From Dissulfurispira thermophila (GTDB lineage: Bacteria > Nitrospirota > Thermodesulfovibrionia > Thermodesulfovibrionales > Dissulfurispiraceae): a stretch of DNA of 64,000 bases. A program made the position numbers and the translations under genes. This document shows positions 20,017 through 27,607 of this stretch, piece after piece (within the stretch, counting starts at the first letter, position 1; every line of letters starts with the position of its first letter). The stretch covers positions 1,674,001-1,738,000 of the forward strand of contig NZ_AP022873.1 of assembly GCF_014701235.1 (NCBI RefSeq), in the 5' to 3' direction. The notes under the pieces are model-generated. The model made no database searches. It was not told where the DNA came from and worked only from the letters and a program-made list of their open reading frames with translations.

Positions 20017-20796
20017 ATGAAGACAGCCCTTACAATAGCGGGATCAGACCCAACATGTGGAGCCGGATTGCAAGCAGATATCAGGGTTTTCAACCACTTT
20101 GGAGTTTACGGCATTTCTGCAGTCTCTGCACTTACAGCGCAGAATACTTATGAGATGAACGTTATTTTAAAAATTGATGGCAAATTTTTAGAAACCCAAC
20201 TTAATACCCTTATAAGTGACATTAGACCTAATGCATTAAAAACAGGGATGCTTTTTTCAATAGATATTGTAAAGGCAGTAGCAAAAATCATAAAAGGATA
20301 TGACCTCGAAAACTTAGTAATAGACCCTGTGACCATATCCTCCACAGGTATGAGCATGATGGAAAATGGTGTCCTTGATGCACTCAAAGAAGGGCTTTTT
20401 CCCCTTGCAAAGGTCATAACACCCAATATTTATGAGGCAACTGCCATTTCAGGAATAAGCATAATAAATGAAAAAGACATGGAAATGGCTGCAATAGAAT
20501 TAAAAAAATTAGGACCTGATATAGTAATCATAACCGGAGGGCATTTCGAGGGACTCAAAAATAAGGGAGAAACATTAGACTTAATATATGACGGAGAAAA
20601 ATTTCATCGCCTAATTGGCAAAAGGAGAAAAGGTGAATATCATGGGACAGGCTGTGCATTTTCTGCAGCAATAACTGCCTGCCTTGCAAAGGGCATGTCT
20701 GTTATAGATGCTGTTAGAAAGGCAAAGGAGTTTGTAGATATTGCTATAAAAAATGCATATAGATTAGGAAAAGGCATGAGGCTATTAAATGTCTAA
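20017..20796 (+). CDS. thiD: Hydroxymethylpyrimidine/phosphomethylpyrimidine kinase ThiD
   Basis: ThiD phosphorylates HMP and HMP-P for thiamine synthesis. The start MKTALTIAGSDPTCGAGLQADIRVF is the family N-terminus, with GAGLQADI binding the substrate. The ribokinase-fold C-terminal signature is YHGTGCAFSAAITACLAKG. Seven extra codons upstream (from 19996) cover the promoter and are not used in my view. It overlaps radA by 8 bp. Confidence 0.94.
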   Translation: MKTALTIAGSDPTCGAGLQADIRVFNHFGVYGISAVSALTAQNTYEMNVILKIDGKFLETQLNTLISDIRPNALKTGMLFSIDIVKAVAKIIKGYDLENLVIDPVTISSTGMSMMENGVLDALKEGLFPLAKVITPNIYEATAISGISIINEKDMEMAAIELKKLGPDIVIITGGHFEGLKNKGETLDLIYDGEKFHRLIGKRRKGEYHGTGCAFSAAITACLAKGMSVIDAVRKAKEFVDIAIKNAYRLGKGMRLLNV

Positions 20797-22177
20797 GATA
20801 AAAACTGTTTTTCAATGTCAGGCATGTGGGTATGCAAGTCCAAAATGGCTTGGTAAATGTCCTGATTGCGGTGCATGGAATAGTTTTTCAGAGGAAAAAC
20901 AGAGTCCAATATCTTTGAAATCCTTCGCTGTAGCAGAGCCGCAGTGTTTGAGCAAAATCATAGGCGGTAAAGAAAAAAGGACTCCAATAGGAATAAACGA
21001 GTTCGATAGAGTATTAGGCGGAGGACTTGTAAACGGTGCAATAATACTCATAGGCGGTGACCCGGGTATCGGAAAATCAACCCTATTGCTTCAAGCAGTA
21101 GCAAAGATAACAAAAGACAAAGAAAAGGCAACACCCCACAGTCCACAGAAGACAAAAGACAAAACTGTTTTATATGTCTCTGGCGAAGAGTCCCCAGAGC
21201 AGATAAAATTACGCGCAGAGCGTCTTTCAATAAACTCTGACAATATCTTGCTCTTGTCAGAAACACTGGTTGAGAATATCATAAAGACTGCCGAGGATTT
21301 AAAACCTGCGGCATTAGTTGTTGACTCTATACAGACCATTTACACAGAAGAACTCACATCAGCACCCGGCTCTGTTGGACAGATTAGAGAGTCTGCAGCA
21401 AAGCTCATGTTCTTTGCAAAAAGGTCAGAAATCCCCGTATTCCTGATAGGTCATGTAACAAAAGAAGGAGCTATTGCCGGACCAAGAGTGCTCGAACATC
21501 TTGTTGACACAGTACTTTATTTTGAAGGAGACAGGGGACATCCTTATCGCATATTAAGAACAATCAAAAACAGATTTGGCTCAACAAATGAGATTGGCGT
21601 CTTTGAGATGACAGACGAGGGGCTCATGGAGATAACCAATCCATCTGAATTATTCATGTCAGAAAGACCATTGGGTGTATCAGGCTCAACAGTGATTGCA
21701 ACAATAGAAGGCACACGGCCTTTATTGGTTGAATTACAAGCACTCGTATCACCAACAACCTTTGGCATGCCAAGAAGGACAAGCATGGGAGTTGATTTCA
21801 ATAGGGTAAATTTATTGATAGCAGTCCTCGAGAAAAAGGCAGAAATACACCTTGGTGGAATGGATGTATTTATAAATGTTGTTGGAGGCTTAAAAATATT
21901 CGAACCAGCAGCAGACATAGGTATAATATCAGCCATTGTGTCATCATTCAGAGAAATACCTGTAGATGCAAAGACATTTCTCTTTGGTGAGGTTGGATTA
22001 TCAGGAGAAGTTAGGGCAGTTGCTCATGCAGATGCAAGACTAAAAGAAGCAGCAAAGATAGGCTTCAAAAAGGCAATAATACCCAAAAACAATGCAGAAA
22101 GACTAAAAAATGATCTTGGTTTAACCATTGTTGGAGTTAAAGATGTGGAAGAGGTTATTGAGAATATTAGAATATAA
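20789..22177 (+). CDS. radA: DNA repair protein RadA
   Basis: RadA (Sms) is a RecA-like branch-migration helicase. The N-terminal zinc finger is CQACGYASPKWLGKCPDCG. Walker A is GGDPGIGKST, followed after a short distance by an unusual insert (TKDKEKATPHSPQKTKDK, about residues 108-125) before the conserved VLYVSGEES. The RadA-specific KNRFGSTNEIGVFEM and the Lon-like C-terminal domain with DAKTFLFGEVGLSGEVRAV are present. The insert is encoded by AAAGACAAA-type words, the same style as the inserts in rimO and thiL. Confidence 0.96.
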   Translation: MSKIKTVFQCQACGYASPKWLGKCPDCGAWNSFSEEKQSPISLKSFAVAEPQCLSKIIGGKEKRTPIGINEFDRVLGGGLVNGAIILIGGDPGIGKSTLLLQAVAKITKDKEKATPHSPQKTKDKTVLYVSGEESPEQIKLRAERLSINSDNILLLSETLVENIIKTAEDLKPAALVVDSIQTIYTEELTSAPGSVGQIRESAAKLMFFAKRSEIPVFLIGHVTKEGAIAGPRVLEHLVDTVLYFEGDRGHPYRILRTIKNRFGSTNEIGVFEMTDEGLMEITNPSELFMSERPLGVSGSTVIATIEGTRPLLVELQALVSPTTFGMPRRTSMGVDFNRVNLLIAVLEKKAEIHLGGMDVFINVVGGLKIFEPAADIGIISAIVSSFREIPVDAKTFLFGEVGLSGEVRAVAHADARLKEAAKIGFKKAIIPKNNAERLKNDLGLTIVGVKDVEEVIENIRI

Positions 22178-23021
22178 AAGACAGAAGGCAGAAGACAAGA
22201 GACAGATTTTTATAAGGCTAAAGGCTGAAGGCTTAAGGCTGAAGTTATTTTTGATTTTTTACCTTAAGCATTCAGTCTTCAGCCTTCAGCCTATATTCTG
22301 TCTTCTGTTCTCTGCCTTTTATATCCTGTCTTCTGTCTCTTGCACTCCAAAACATGTGGAAACACCCTCTTACGAGGGAATTCCCCTTGAACATGCCCTT
22401 TCAGAGCTTAAAAACATCAAATCCATTGAAGCTATATTATCTGTAGAATATGAGAGAAATAACAATGCAGATGTTAATACAATGAGTGGTGAGGCACTAC
22501 TTAATGTATCAGAAGATAAGCTCAATCTGAGGCTATATTATCTTGGCTTTCTTGCTGGCGAAGTAAACGAAGAGGGAGGCATTATCAAAAGCAAGCCAAA
22601 ATTAGACAAAAACAAAAGCACAATACTTATTGATGGCATTAAAAACAGCTTCTTCTGGTGGAATATAAAAGACTACACACTACAAGAAAAGGGAGACTTG
22701 TATGAATTAAAAAACCCTTTCAGGAAATTACTAATCAGCAAAAAAACATTACTGCCGATCCAGCAGACCATCGAGCTCAATGATGGAGAAGAGTTAAAGA
22801 TATTTTATGATGCACCTAATAAGACAGACAGTAATGAGTCTGCTGCAACAAATAATAAAAAGTCTGATAGCAACCAATTATCGATAGTTAGTAGCCAGAA
22901 CAACTCACCACCTGCTACTCATCACTCATCACTATCATTATGGTATAACTCACGAATGAAGATAGAATTTAAAAACTATATTGTGAAAATAAAGGTAAAA
23001 TCGTATTCGGTTGTGCGATAA
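22128..23021 (+). CDS. Putative DUF4292-type lipoprotein
   Basis: The likely lipobox LSSVSC (Cys about 72) precedes a periplasmic domain that resembles LolB/DUF4292 proteins (IEAILSVEYE, GEALLNVSEDKLNLRLYYLGFLAGEV). The N-region is long and odd: about 35 basic residues followed by a hydrophobic core. Nearly all of this part, 22160-22345, is a hairpin built from the dispersed GGCTGAA/CTTCAGC words. A second low-complexity stretch (SNQLSIVSSQNNSPPATHHSSLS) lies near the C-terminus. The frame overlaps radA by 50 bp and the true start is uncertain. Confidence 0.65.
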   Translation: MLELKMWKRLLRILEYKRQKAEDKRQIFIRLKAEGLRLKLFLIFYLKHSVFSLQPIFCLLFSAFYILSSVSCTPKHVETPSYEGIPLEHALSELKNIKSIEAILSVEYERNNNADVNTMSGEALLNVSEDKLNLRLYYLGFLAGEVNEEGGIIKSKPKLDKNKSTILIDGIKNSFFWWNIKDYTLQEKGDLYELKNPFRKLLISKKTLLPIQQTIELNDGEELKIFYDAPNKTDSNESAATNNKKSDSNQLSIVSSQNNSPPATHHSSLSLWYNSRMKIEFKNYIVKIKVKSYSVVR

Positions 23022-23322
23022 CAAATAAATAGTTAAATTAAACAAATAGTTTAATGGGAAGTAAAAAAGGAAAATTTCCTTAATTCCTGATTATATCAAA
23101 AACTATCGCTCTCTGCCCCCAAAAGTCTACAACTTTCTGAGGACACCATCTGTAGCACTATCGATCTGATATATCCCACATAGTTCAGATGAAAATCGGA
23201 TGATAATAAATGAAAGAGGTAATACTTCCTTTCGGTAATCTCTGAGGCTGCAAGGAGGCTGCAGAAAAGGCTTCAATCCTTTCGAGGAGAAGATAAAGCC
23301 ATTAAGGAAGTTAGTACTGGCA
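23022..23322. other. Degenerate phage/CRISPR boundary region, no intact gene
   Basis: Contains one degenerate CRISPR repeat (23167-23195) and, after it, a broken small frame. MKEVILPFGNL (from 23210) meets a stop, while the neighbouring frame reads EAARRLQKRLQSFRGEDKAIKEVSTGNA up to 23330. A single-base change around 23243 would join them into one short protein. It directly precedes the 50-residue frame at 23323, as small tail-assembly genes do in Mu-like phages. Confidence 0.4.
23167..23195 (-). repeat. Degenerate CRISPR repeat, oldest end of the array
   Basis: ATATCCCACATAGTTCAGATGAAA matches the main repeat except for one A for G and a changed first few bases. It is the leftmost copy, about 24.5 kb from the leader. 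Decay at the leader-distal end is usual for CRISPR arrays. Confidence 0.65.
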
Positions 23323-23475
23323 ATGCTTAAGCTCGGATTCAGATACGATGAGGTTATGACTATGACAGAAGCAGAAATAGGAGGCTATCTCAATACCTAC
23401 GAGGAGATTATTAACCCTGAAAAGACAAAGACCTATGTTGTAAAAAAAGGCAAAGGCAGAGGAAAGACCAGATGA
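23323..23475 (+). CDS. Small phage tail-assembly-like protein
   Basis: A 50-residue frame (MLKLGFRYDEVMTMTEAEIGGYLNTYEE...KGKGRGKTR). Its start overlaps the stop of the broken frame before it (ATGCTTAA). Position before a tape-measure start and the MTEAEIGGYL pattern fit the small proteins encoded just before the tape measure in Mu-like phages. No function can be proved from sequence alone. Confidence 0.5.
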   Translation: MLKLGFRYDEVMTMTEAEIGGYLNTYEEIINPEKTKTYVVKKGKGRGKTR

Positions 23476-23656
23476 TAGCACCTATAGCCAAAGAAAAAAT
23501 TCCAAATATCTGCCATAGGGTAAGATATGCAAACAAGGCAGATAAAGACAGACCTGCAATAAAGATGATAGAGGCAATCAGTTGATGCCATTTGATCCTT
23601 ACAAAAAAATACACAAGCACTATGCCAATCACAACGCATATGTAAGGGGCAGCCAT
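23411..23656 (-). CDS. Possible small membrane protein
   Basis: An 81-residue frame starting MAAPYICVVIGIVLVYFFV with three hydrophobic segments (also SIIFIAGLSLSALFAYL and GIFSLAIGAIIWSFL). It runs antisense to the end of the previous small gene and its start overlaps the tape-measure start. It could be a phage membrane protein or a chance frame; the coherent membrane pattern is the only support. Confidence 0.3.
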   Translation of the reverse strand: MAAPYICVVIGIVLVYFFVRIKWHQLIASIIFIAGLSLSALFAYLTLWQIFGIFSLAIGAIIWSFLCLCLFLQHRSLSFQG

Positions 23657-23883
23657 GTCTAATGTCATGAACCTTGCCATCCAGATCACCGCCATTGATA
23701 TGCTCAGCGGGATAGCATCCCGCGTTAAGAACTCTATCTTAAGTTTAGGGGCTGCAGGGCAGAAAGTCAAGAATGACTTCGAGCAGATGCAAAACTCCAT
23801 CACAAAGGGGCTTAAGGCAATTGCGGTGAGTTCTTACGCGATGCATAAGGCATTGCCCGGGGTGAAGGCTGCAAGCGATTTGC
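23655..23883 (+). pseudogene. Tape-measure protein, N-terminal fragment
   Basis: The frame MSNVMNLAIQITAIDMLSGIASRVKNSILSLGAAGQKV has the amphipathic start of phage tail tape-measure proteins (Mu gp42-like), which normally run to 600 or more residues. Here it keeps about 75. Near 23880 the sequence joins DNA whose reading direction is reversed (MSDLDKAIKAAVL from 23929 on the minus strand), so an inversion or recombination has cut the gene. Confidence 0.6.
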
Positions 23884-23924
23884 AACCCTAAGAACTGCTG
23901 CCTTTATTGCCTTATCTAAATCAC

Positions 23925-24296
23925 TCATCCTTCCATCACCTCTTTTATCCTCTCAAGTATGCCTATTAAATCAACATTTTTGAGGGTCTTTAAGACATTC
24001 CCTGTGTCTTCATCTATTATCTCAACCGTATCAAACTTCTCTTCTGCCGAAGGATGCAGGTCAGAGGCTATGGTGAAGATGTCTTCTTGCACACTCTTTG
24101 CGCCCATGCCAAGTCCGCCTTCATATAGATAGACAAGCCTGCCTTGCTCATCTACTAAATAAAAGGGATACATATAATCCCAGAGTTCAGGCGCAAGGTT
24201 TGTATATTGCCAGCGCCTATGCTTGTCCCTGTTATAAAGATCTGTCTTTATCGTGTAAATGGTTGAATTAATATACGCTTTAGCCGTTCTGCCCAT
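23925..24296 (-). CDS. Hypothetical phage protein
   Basis: A 123-residue acidic protein (MGRTAKAYINSTIYTIKTDLYNRDKHRRWQYTNL...LKNVDLIGILERIKEVMEG). I do not recognise the family. It overlaps the upstream minus-strand gene by 49 bp and the cut MSDLDKAIKAAVL frame by a few bases, so the three look like one phage operon. It lies in the fragment between the degenerate repeat and the repeat at 24627. Confidence 0.5.
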   Translation of the reverse strand: MGRTAKAYINSTIYTIKTDLYNRDKHRRWQYTNLAPELWDYMYPFYLVDEQGRLVYLYEGGLGMGAKSVQEDIFTIASDLHPSAEEKFDTVEIIDEDTGNVLKTLKNVDLIGILERIKEVMEG

Positions 24297-24571
24297 TTTT
24301 TTAACCTCCCTTTTGAGACATCTTTAAAATATCCCTTTCTTTCAGGGATGAATGCGTTATACACAACATTATCCCTGAAAGCCAAAAATACGCCATTTTG
24401 CGACATTGTGACAAGCTGCCCTTTTGACTCAGGCAAAATGCTTTCTCTGTATTGCTTGCGGCTTCTCATCGCTGCTATAAGCTTTTCTTTAGACAATTTT
24501 GAAAGTCTGACAGCATCCTCTGTCAACATCAGCTCCCTGCCATATTCCCTGCCAAAGTGTCTGTATAACAC
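24248..24571 (-). CDS. Hypothetical phage protein
   Basis: A 107-residue basic protein (MLYRHFGREYGRELMLTEDAVRLSKLSKEKLIAAMRSRKQ...). No family is recognised. It is first in the small minus-strand phage operon. The 55 bp between its start and the CRISPR repeat at 24627 resemble several array spacers (AT-rich, ...TCTCCTCTCCTAAC), so this upstream region may itself be a target site. Confidence 0.45.
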   Translation of the reverse strand: MLYRHFGREYGRELMLTEDAVRLSKLSKEKLIAAMRSRKQYRESILPESKGQLVTMSQNGVFLAFRDNVVYNAFIPERKGYFKDVSKGRLKKWAERLKRILIQPFTR

Positions 24572-24626
24572 CTTCTGTTTCCTTGTCTTATTGCTGTCAA
24601 AGTATTAATATGTCTCCTCTCCTAAC

Positions 24627-24653
24627 CTTTATATCCCACATGGTTCAGATGAA
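24627..24653 (-). repeat. Lone CRISPR repeat between two phage fragments
   Basis: Matches the main 29-nt repeat over its first 27 bases; the final AT is lost and phage DNA follows at once (TTCGGCGCTG). It has phage sequence on both sides instead of spacers. The repeat's frame runs straight into the MuF-type fragment. Confidence 0.85.
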
Positions 24654-24665
24654 TTCGGCGCTGAA

Positions 24666-25034
24666 ATGGATAAGCCTGTTGTATTTAGGGATGTAATTAA
24701 CGACCCTGTCGTAATTTCTGAGGAACTTTTTAAAGACCGTTCAAAAGGAGGCTTTAAAGTTCTCAAGGCAGACCGTGAGATATACCTGCTTATGCTTGCA
24801 GATACCATAAAAGACCCTGCCGAGATATGGCTCACATGGGTACAGGGCAAAGACAAAGTAAGGCTCTGTAAAAGATATATAGCTGTATATAAAGACATTA
24901 AGGGCAAGGTTGGCGGCTATGCTGTCTTTGATCTTATAGATGATGTATGGCAGGGAACTACGGCATTTAAGCCTGCAAACATGAAGTACCTTGATTCTAT
25001 GAGAGAAGGGACTTTATTGTATGTCAGAAAGTAA
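24666..25034 (+). pseudogene. MuF-type toxin domain (PBECR2-like nuclease), 5'-truncated
   Basis: The 122 residues resemble the phage-Barnase-EndoU-ColicinE5/D-RelE-like nuclease domain found at the C-terminus of Mu F-like head proteins: FKDRSKGGFKVLKADREIYLLMLADTIKDPAEIWLTW, then KVRLCKRYIAVYKD and WQGTTAF. No head-morphogenesis domain precedes it; the frame runs back into the CRISPR repeat at 24627. I read it as the severed tail of a minor head protein. The family call is from memory of the pattern, so moderate. Confidence 0.6.
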
Positions 25035-25145
25035 GCTTGTATCCAGTCAGCGAATACAAACAAGCATATATAAGAATAGGCTGACTCCCCGCTATATGCC
25101 TCTCTCTGACATTTCTATAATTATTATACCACAAAAAGGAGGATG

Positions 25146-25280
25146 TCAAGACTTGTTTGGCTGTATCTCTATAGCTGGGTTCCCATCGCCATACTGTCCA
25201 TATTTATCAGACTTAGGCGTAGGCTCTTTGCTTGGAGGTGGAGGGATTTGTACAGGTGAGTCCTTTTTCTTTTCAGACAT
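25146..25280 (-). CDS. Small Pro/Lys-rich phage protein
   Basis: From the ATG at 25280 it reads MSEKKKDSPVQIPPPPSKEPTPKSDKYGQYGDGNPAIEIQPNKS, 44 residues, hydrophilic. It starts inside the end of the membrane-protein gene upstream, so the two are probably coupled. No known function. Confidence 0.45.
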   Translation of the reverse strand: MSEKKKDSPVQIPPPPSKEPTPKSDKYGQYGDGNPAIEIQPNKS

Positions 25281-25788
25281 TAAAAAACCTCGCAACGATA
25301 GCCGCGCAAAGACACAAAAAGGAGACAAACAGACATGGAGCTGATATTCTTAATATTCTTACTTTCTTCCTATTGGATTGTATGCAGGTCTCATTAGCCT
25401 CTGAAATGCCGTTTATTAACCCTCCGTATATAGTATGGTATGGTTTGCCTGCCATCAACTGCTCATATGCAAAATCAGCCATATTAATCGGTCTTAACAC
25501 AGAACTATTTACATATCCACGCCCCCACAGCACCCATAAAGACAATGCGCATGACGCCAGGCCAAAGACAATGGCAAAAAGCAAAGCCCATCTTGACCAC
25601 TGCATCAGCCCTATATCTTTAATCAAAAACACGCTTACCGCACCTATTGCAGAAGATGTCCACAGATACGTCCTTGCCACATCTATAATCATGCTGACGC
25701 TCTGGTGTATAACATACCAATGCGATTGCCATGAGGCGTCTAATATCTTAACAAGAGCCTGCTTGTATTCATCATGGTCAAACTGCAT
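25273..25788 (-). CDS. Hypothetical phage membrane protein
   Basis: A 171-residue protein with an N-terminal soluble part (MQFDHDEYKQALVKILDASWQSHWYVIHQ), two hydrophobic segments around residues 45-85 and one at the C-terminus (ISAPCLFVSFLCLCAAIVARFF). It diverges from the gpG fragment 15 bp away. I do not recognise a family; a holin or spanin role cannot be claimed. Confidence 0.5.
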   Translation of the reverse strand: MQFDHDEYKQALVKILDASWQSHWYVIHQSVSMIIDVARTYLWTSSAIGAVSVFLIKDIGLMQWSRWALLFAIVFGLASCALSLWVLWGRGYVNSSVLRPINMADFAYEQLMAGKPYHTIYGGLINGISEANETCIQSNRKKVRILRISAPCLFVSFLCLCAAIVARFFNV

Positions 25789-25802
25789 GGTATAATTATA
25801 AC

Positions 25803-26008
25803 ATGATTAAAATCACAGTTGACAACAAAGAAGTAAAGACGCTGCTTAATAACCTCTCCGCTAAGGTCAAGAACATGCGGCCTGTCATGCGCCAAATCGC
25901 AGGCATCATGCACGATGCTGTTGAGGAAAATTTTGCGCAGGAAGGACGGCCAAAGTGGAAGCCCTCAAAGCGGGCAATGAAGCAGGGAGGGAAAACACTT
26001 CAAGACAC
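25803..26008 (+). pseudogene. Mu gpG-like virion morphogenesis protein, cut by a CRISPR repeat
   Basis: The first 68 residues (MIKITVDNKEVKTLLNNLSAKVKNMRPVMRQIAGIMHDAVEENFAQEGRPKWKPSKRAMKQGGKTLQDT) align with the intact gpG-like gene at 26845. The sequence then changes, without spacing, into a perfect CRISPR repeat at 26009. About 75 C-terminal residues are missing. Confidence 0.8.
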
Positions 26009-26303
26009 CTTTATATCCCACATGGTTCAGATGAAATCCCACATCTTGTCCCAGCTGGCTTTGGCAACCTTACTTTATATCCCACATGGTTCAGATGAAA
26101 TGATATTTGCCCCTGACTGTTGCGATAATATCACGATCGAACTTTATATCCCACATGGTTCAGATGAAATTCATAATGAATAGTAATTTTATTGATCACT
26201 TCATGAAGCTTTATATCCCACATGGTTCAGATGAAATTATGCCCAAAGACTTGAAGAACTCAAGAAAAAAGAAGCTTTATATCCCACATGGTTCAGATGA
26301 AAT
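26009..26303 (-). CRISPR. Five-repeat CRISPR island inside phage DNA
   Basis: Five intact copies of the main 29-nt repeat start at 26009, 26073, 26142, 26209 and 26275, with four ordinary spacers of 35-40 nt. Left of it is the truncated gpG gene; right of it is the upstream region of a Mor-like gene with no spacer-repeat boundary. Same orientation as the main array, so it is a displaced piece of it. Confidence 0.95.
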
Positions 26304-26311
26304 ATAATAAT

Positions 26312-26602
26312 ATGGATTGGCTCAGAGACTTCTCAGAAGAGGAACTGTCCAGCATGTTACGAGGGGATCTATTGCTAATATACTCGCTATGCGGACTGGA
26401 AGTATTACAGGCAATATGCGAAAATTTAATGGGGTTAAATCTATATATTAGCACCAAATCACTAAGAGAAGCGATGAAGGTGTATGCGATCAGGAACTTT
26501 GACGGCACTAATCACAAAGAACTTGCGGTTAAGTTAGGGGTCAGCGAAAAGTGCATATATGATTTCATACAAGAGGCAAGGTATGATAAAGATAGAGGTT
26601 GA
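26312..26602 (+). CDS. Mor-family transcription activator
   Basis: From the ATG at 26312 the 96-residue protein has the Mor/C activator layout of Mu-like phages: an N-terminal dimerisation part (MLRGDLLLIYSLCGLEVLQAICENLMGLNLYI) and a C-terminal helix-turn-helix (FDGTNHKELAVKLGVSEKCIYDFIQEA). In Mu, Mor turns on middle transcription; here it is separated from any early genes. The 8 extra upstream codons in the frame come from the CRISPR repeat. Confidence 0.75.
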   Translation: MDWLRDFSEEELSSMLRGDLLLIYSLCGLEVLQAICENLMGLNLYISTKSLREAMKVYAIRNFDGTNHKELAVKLGVSEKCIYDFIQEARYDKDRG

Positions 26603-26639
26603 TGATAGAAAATTCAAAAGGCAGGGGAAGGATGTAAAT

Positions 26640-26792
26640 ATGAGAGATGTTTGCACAGAAGGCGAGTGGATAAATGGGGAATTGTATTGCCTATACTTTG
26701 ATTCTGGGTTTATTAGATGTTCTGATGTCATAGAATGCCCAGCAGGTTATGATGACGAATGTGATGATTATGAATGTGATGATGATGAATAG
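26640..26792 (+). CDS. Small acidic Cys-containing phage protein
   Basis: A 50-residue frame MRDVCTEGEWINGELYCLYFDSGFIRCSDVIECPAGYDDECDDYECDDDE with six cysteines and an acidic tail; cysteine spacing could bind a metal. It is also open upstream through a duplicated gpG start (MIKIEVDDRKFK, 26583). Function unknown. Confidence 0.4.
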   Translation: MRDVCTEGEWINGELYCLYFDSGFIRCSDVIECPAGYDDECDDYECDDDE

Positions 26793-26844
26793 GTTTTCAA
26801 ACCGCATGTGTTGAGGGAGGAAAATGTAGTAGAGGGTTTAGAGT

Positions 26845-27288
26845 ATGATAAAGATAGAGATTGATGATAGAAAATTCAAAGCGGAGATGGAAGAATTAAT
26901 AAGGCGTGTTACTGACAGAAGGGCTTTGATGAGGCAGATAGCAGGCATAATGCACTATGCTGTGGAAGAAAACTTTGCAGAGCAGGGGCGCCCGAGATGG
27001 TTGCCCCTGAGCCCAAAAACAATTGCCATGAGGCAAAAGAAAGGATACTGGCCCGGGAAGATACTTCAGATGAGGGGTGAGCTTGCGGCATCAATTACTC
27101 AGCAGAGTGACAATGATTCTGCGATAGTAGGGACAAACAAGGTATATGCAGCAATACATCAGTTTGGCGGAAAGGCAGGCAGGGGAAAGAAGGTGGATAT
27201 CCCGGCGAGGCCTTTTCTGAAGCTTACGGACGAGGATTTAGAAGAGATTAAAAGGGCGGTTGTGGAGTATTTGAAAGGAGGAGGGTAA
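26845..27288 (+). CDS. Mu gpG-like phage virion morphogenesis protein
   Basis: A 147-residue member of the phage virion morphogenesis family (Mu gpG, tail completion). Diagnostic parts: MRQIAGIMHYAVEENFAEQGRPRWLPLSPKTIAMR, KILQMRGELAASI, and VYAAIHQFGGKAGRGKKVDIPARPFLKLTDEDLEEI. It appears full length, unlike the copy at 25803. It lies next to the MuF gene but on the opposite strand, so the natural Mu order has been inverted here. Confidence 0.85.
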   Translation: MIKIEIDDRKFKAEMEELIRRVTDRRALMRQIAGIMHYAVEENFAEQGRPRWLPLSPKTIAMRQKKGYWPGKILQMRGELAASITQQSDNDSAIVGTNKVYAAIHQFGGKAGRGKKVDIPARPFLKLTDEDLEEIKRAVVEYLKGGG

Positions 27289-27289
27289 G

Positions 27290-27607
27290 ATGAAAAGAGA
27301 AAAAATAATTGAAAGGCTTGAAAGAGAAGGAATAGTTTCAAGGTTTGAAACTGAACTTGTTCAAATCAAAAAATTAAAATTTTTTTATAAGAATGGTTAT
27401 GAACCACCTTGCTGGAAATGTGTCCATTTTGATCTTGATGCATGGCTTGAAAAAGATGTAAAGAGGTGTGATGCCTTTGAAGATATTCCCGAAGAGATTT
27501 GGCAAGGTAAAAACGACCACAAAGAAGCATACCCAGGAGATAATGGCATACAATATCTGTCTTGGTATGATTATTCTCGACTTAAAACCGGACATAATAA
27601 AGATTAA
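27290..27607 (+). CDS. Hypothetical protein next to MuF, possible immunity candidate
   Basis: 105 residues with the pattern CWKCVHF...RCDAFEDIPEEIWQGKNDHKEAYPGDNGIQY. A similar C..C..AFP-GIP..I..G..H..P-GD-GI arrangement occurs in small phage proteins near head-morphogenesis genes, as I recall. It starts 2 bp after gpG and ends 25 bp inside the 3' end of the MuF gene, convergent with it. It may neutralise the MuF C-terminal domain, but this is only positional inference. Confidence 0.5.
   Translation: MKREKIIERLEREGIVSRFETELVQIKKLKFFYKNGYEPPCWKCVHFDLDAWLEKDVKRCDAFEDIPEEIWQGKNDHKEAYPGDNGIQYLSWYDYSRLKTGHNKD

Noticed and set aside
23267-23330. Programmed frameshift of a tail-assembly gene pair
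   Set aside because: The ATG frame at 23323 is not the -1 frame relative to the upstream one, and the upstream frame is broken near 23243.
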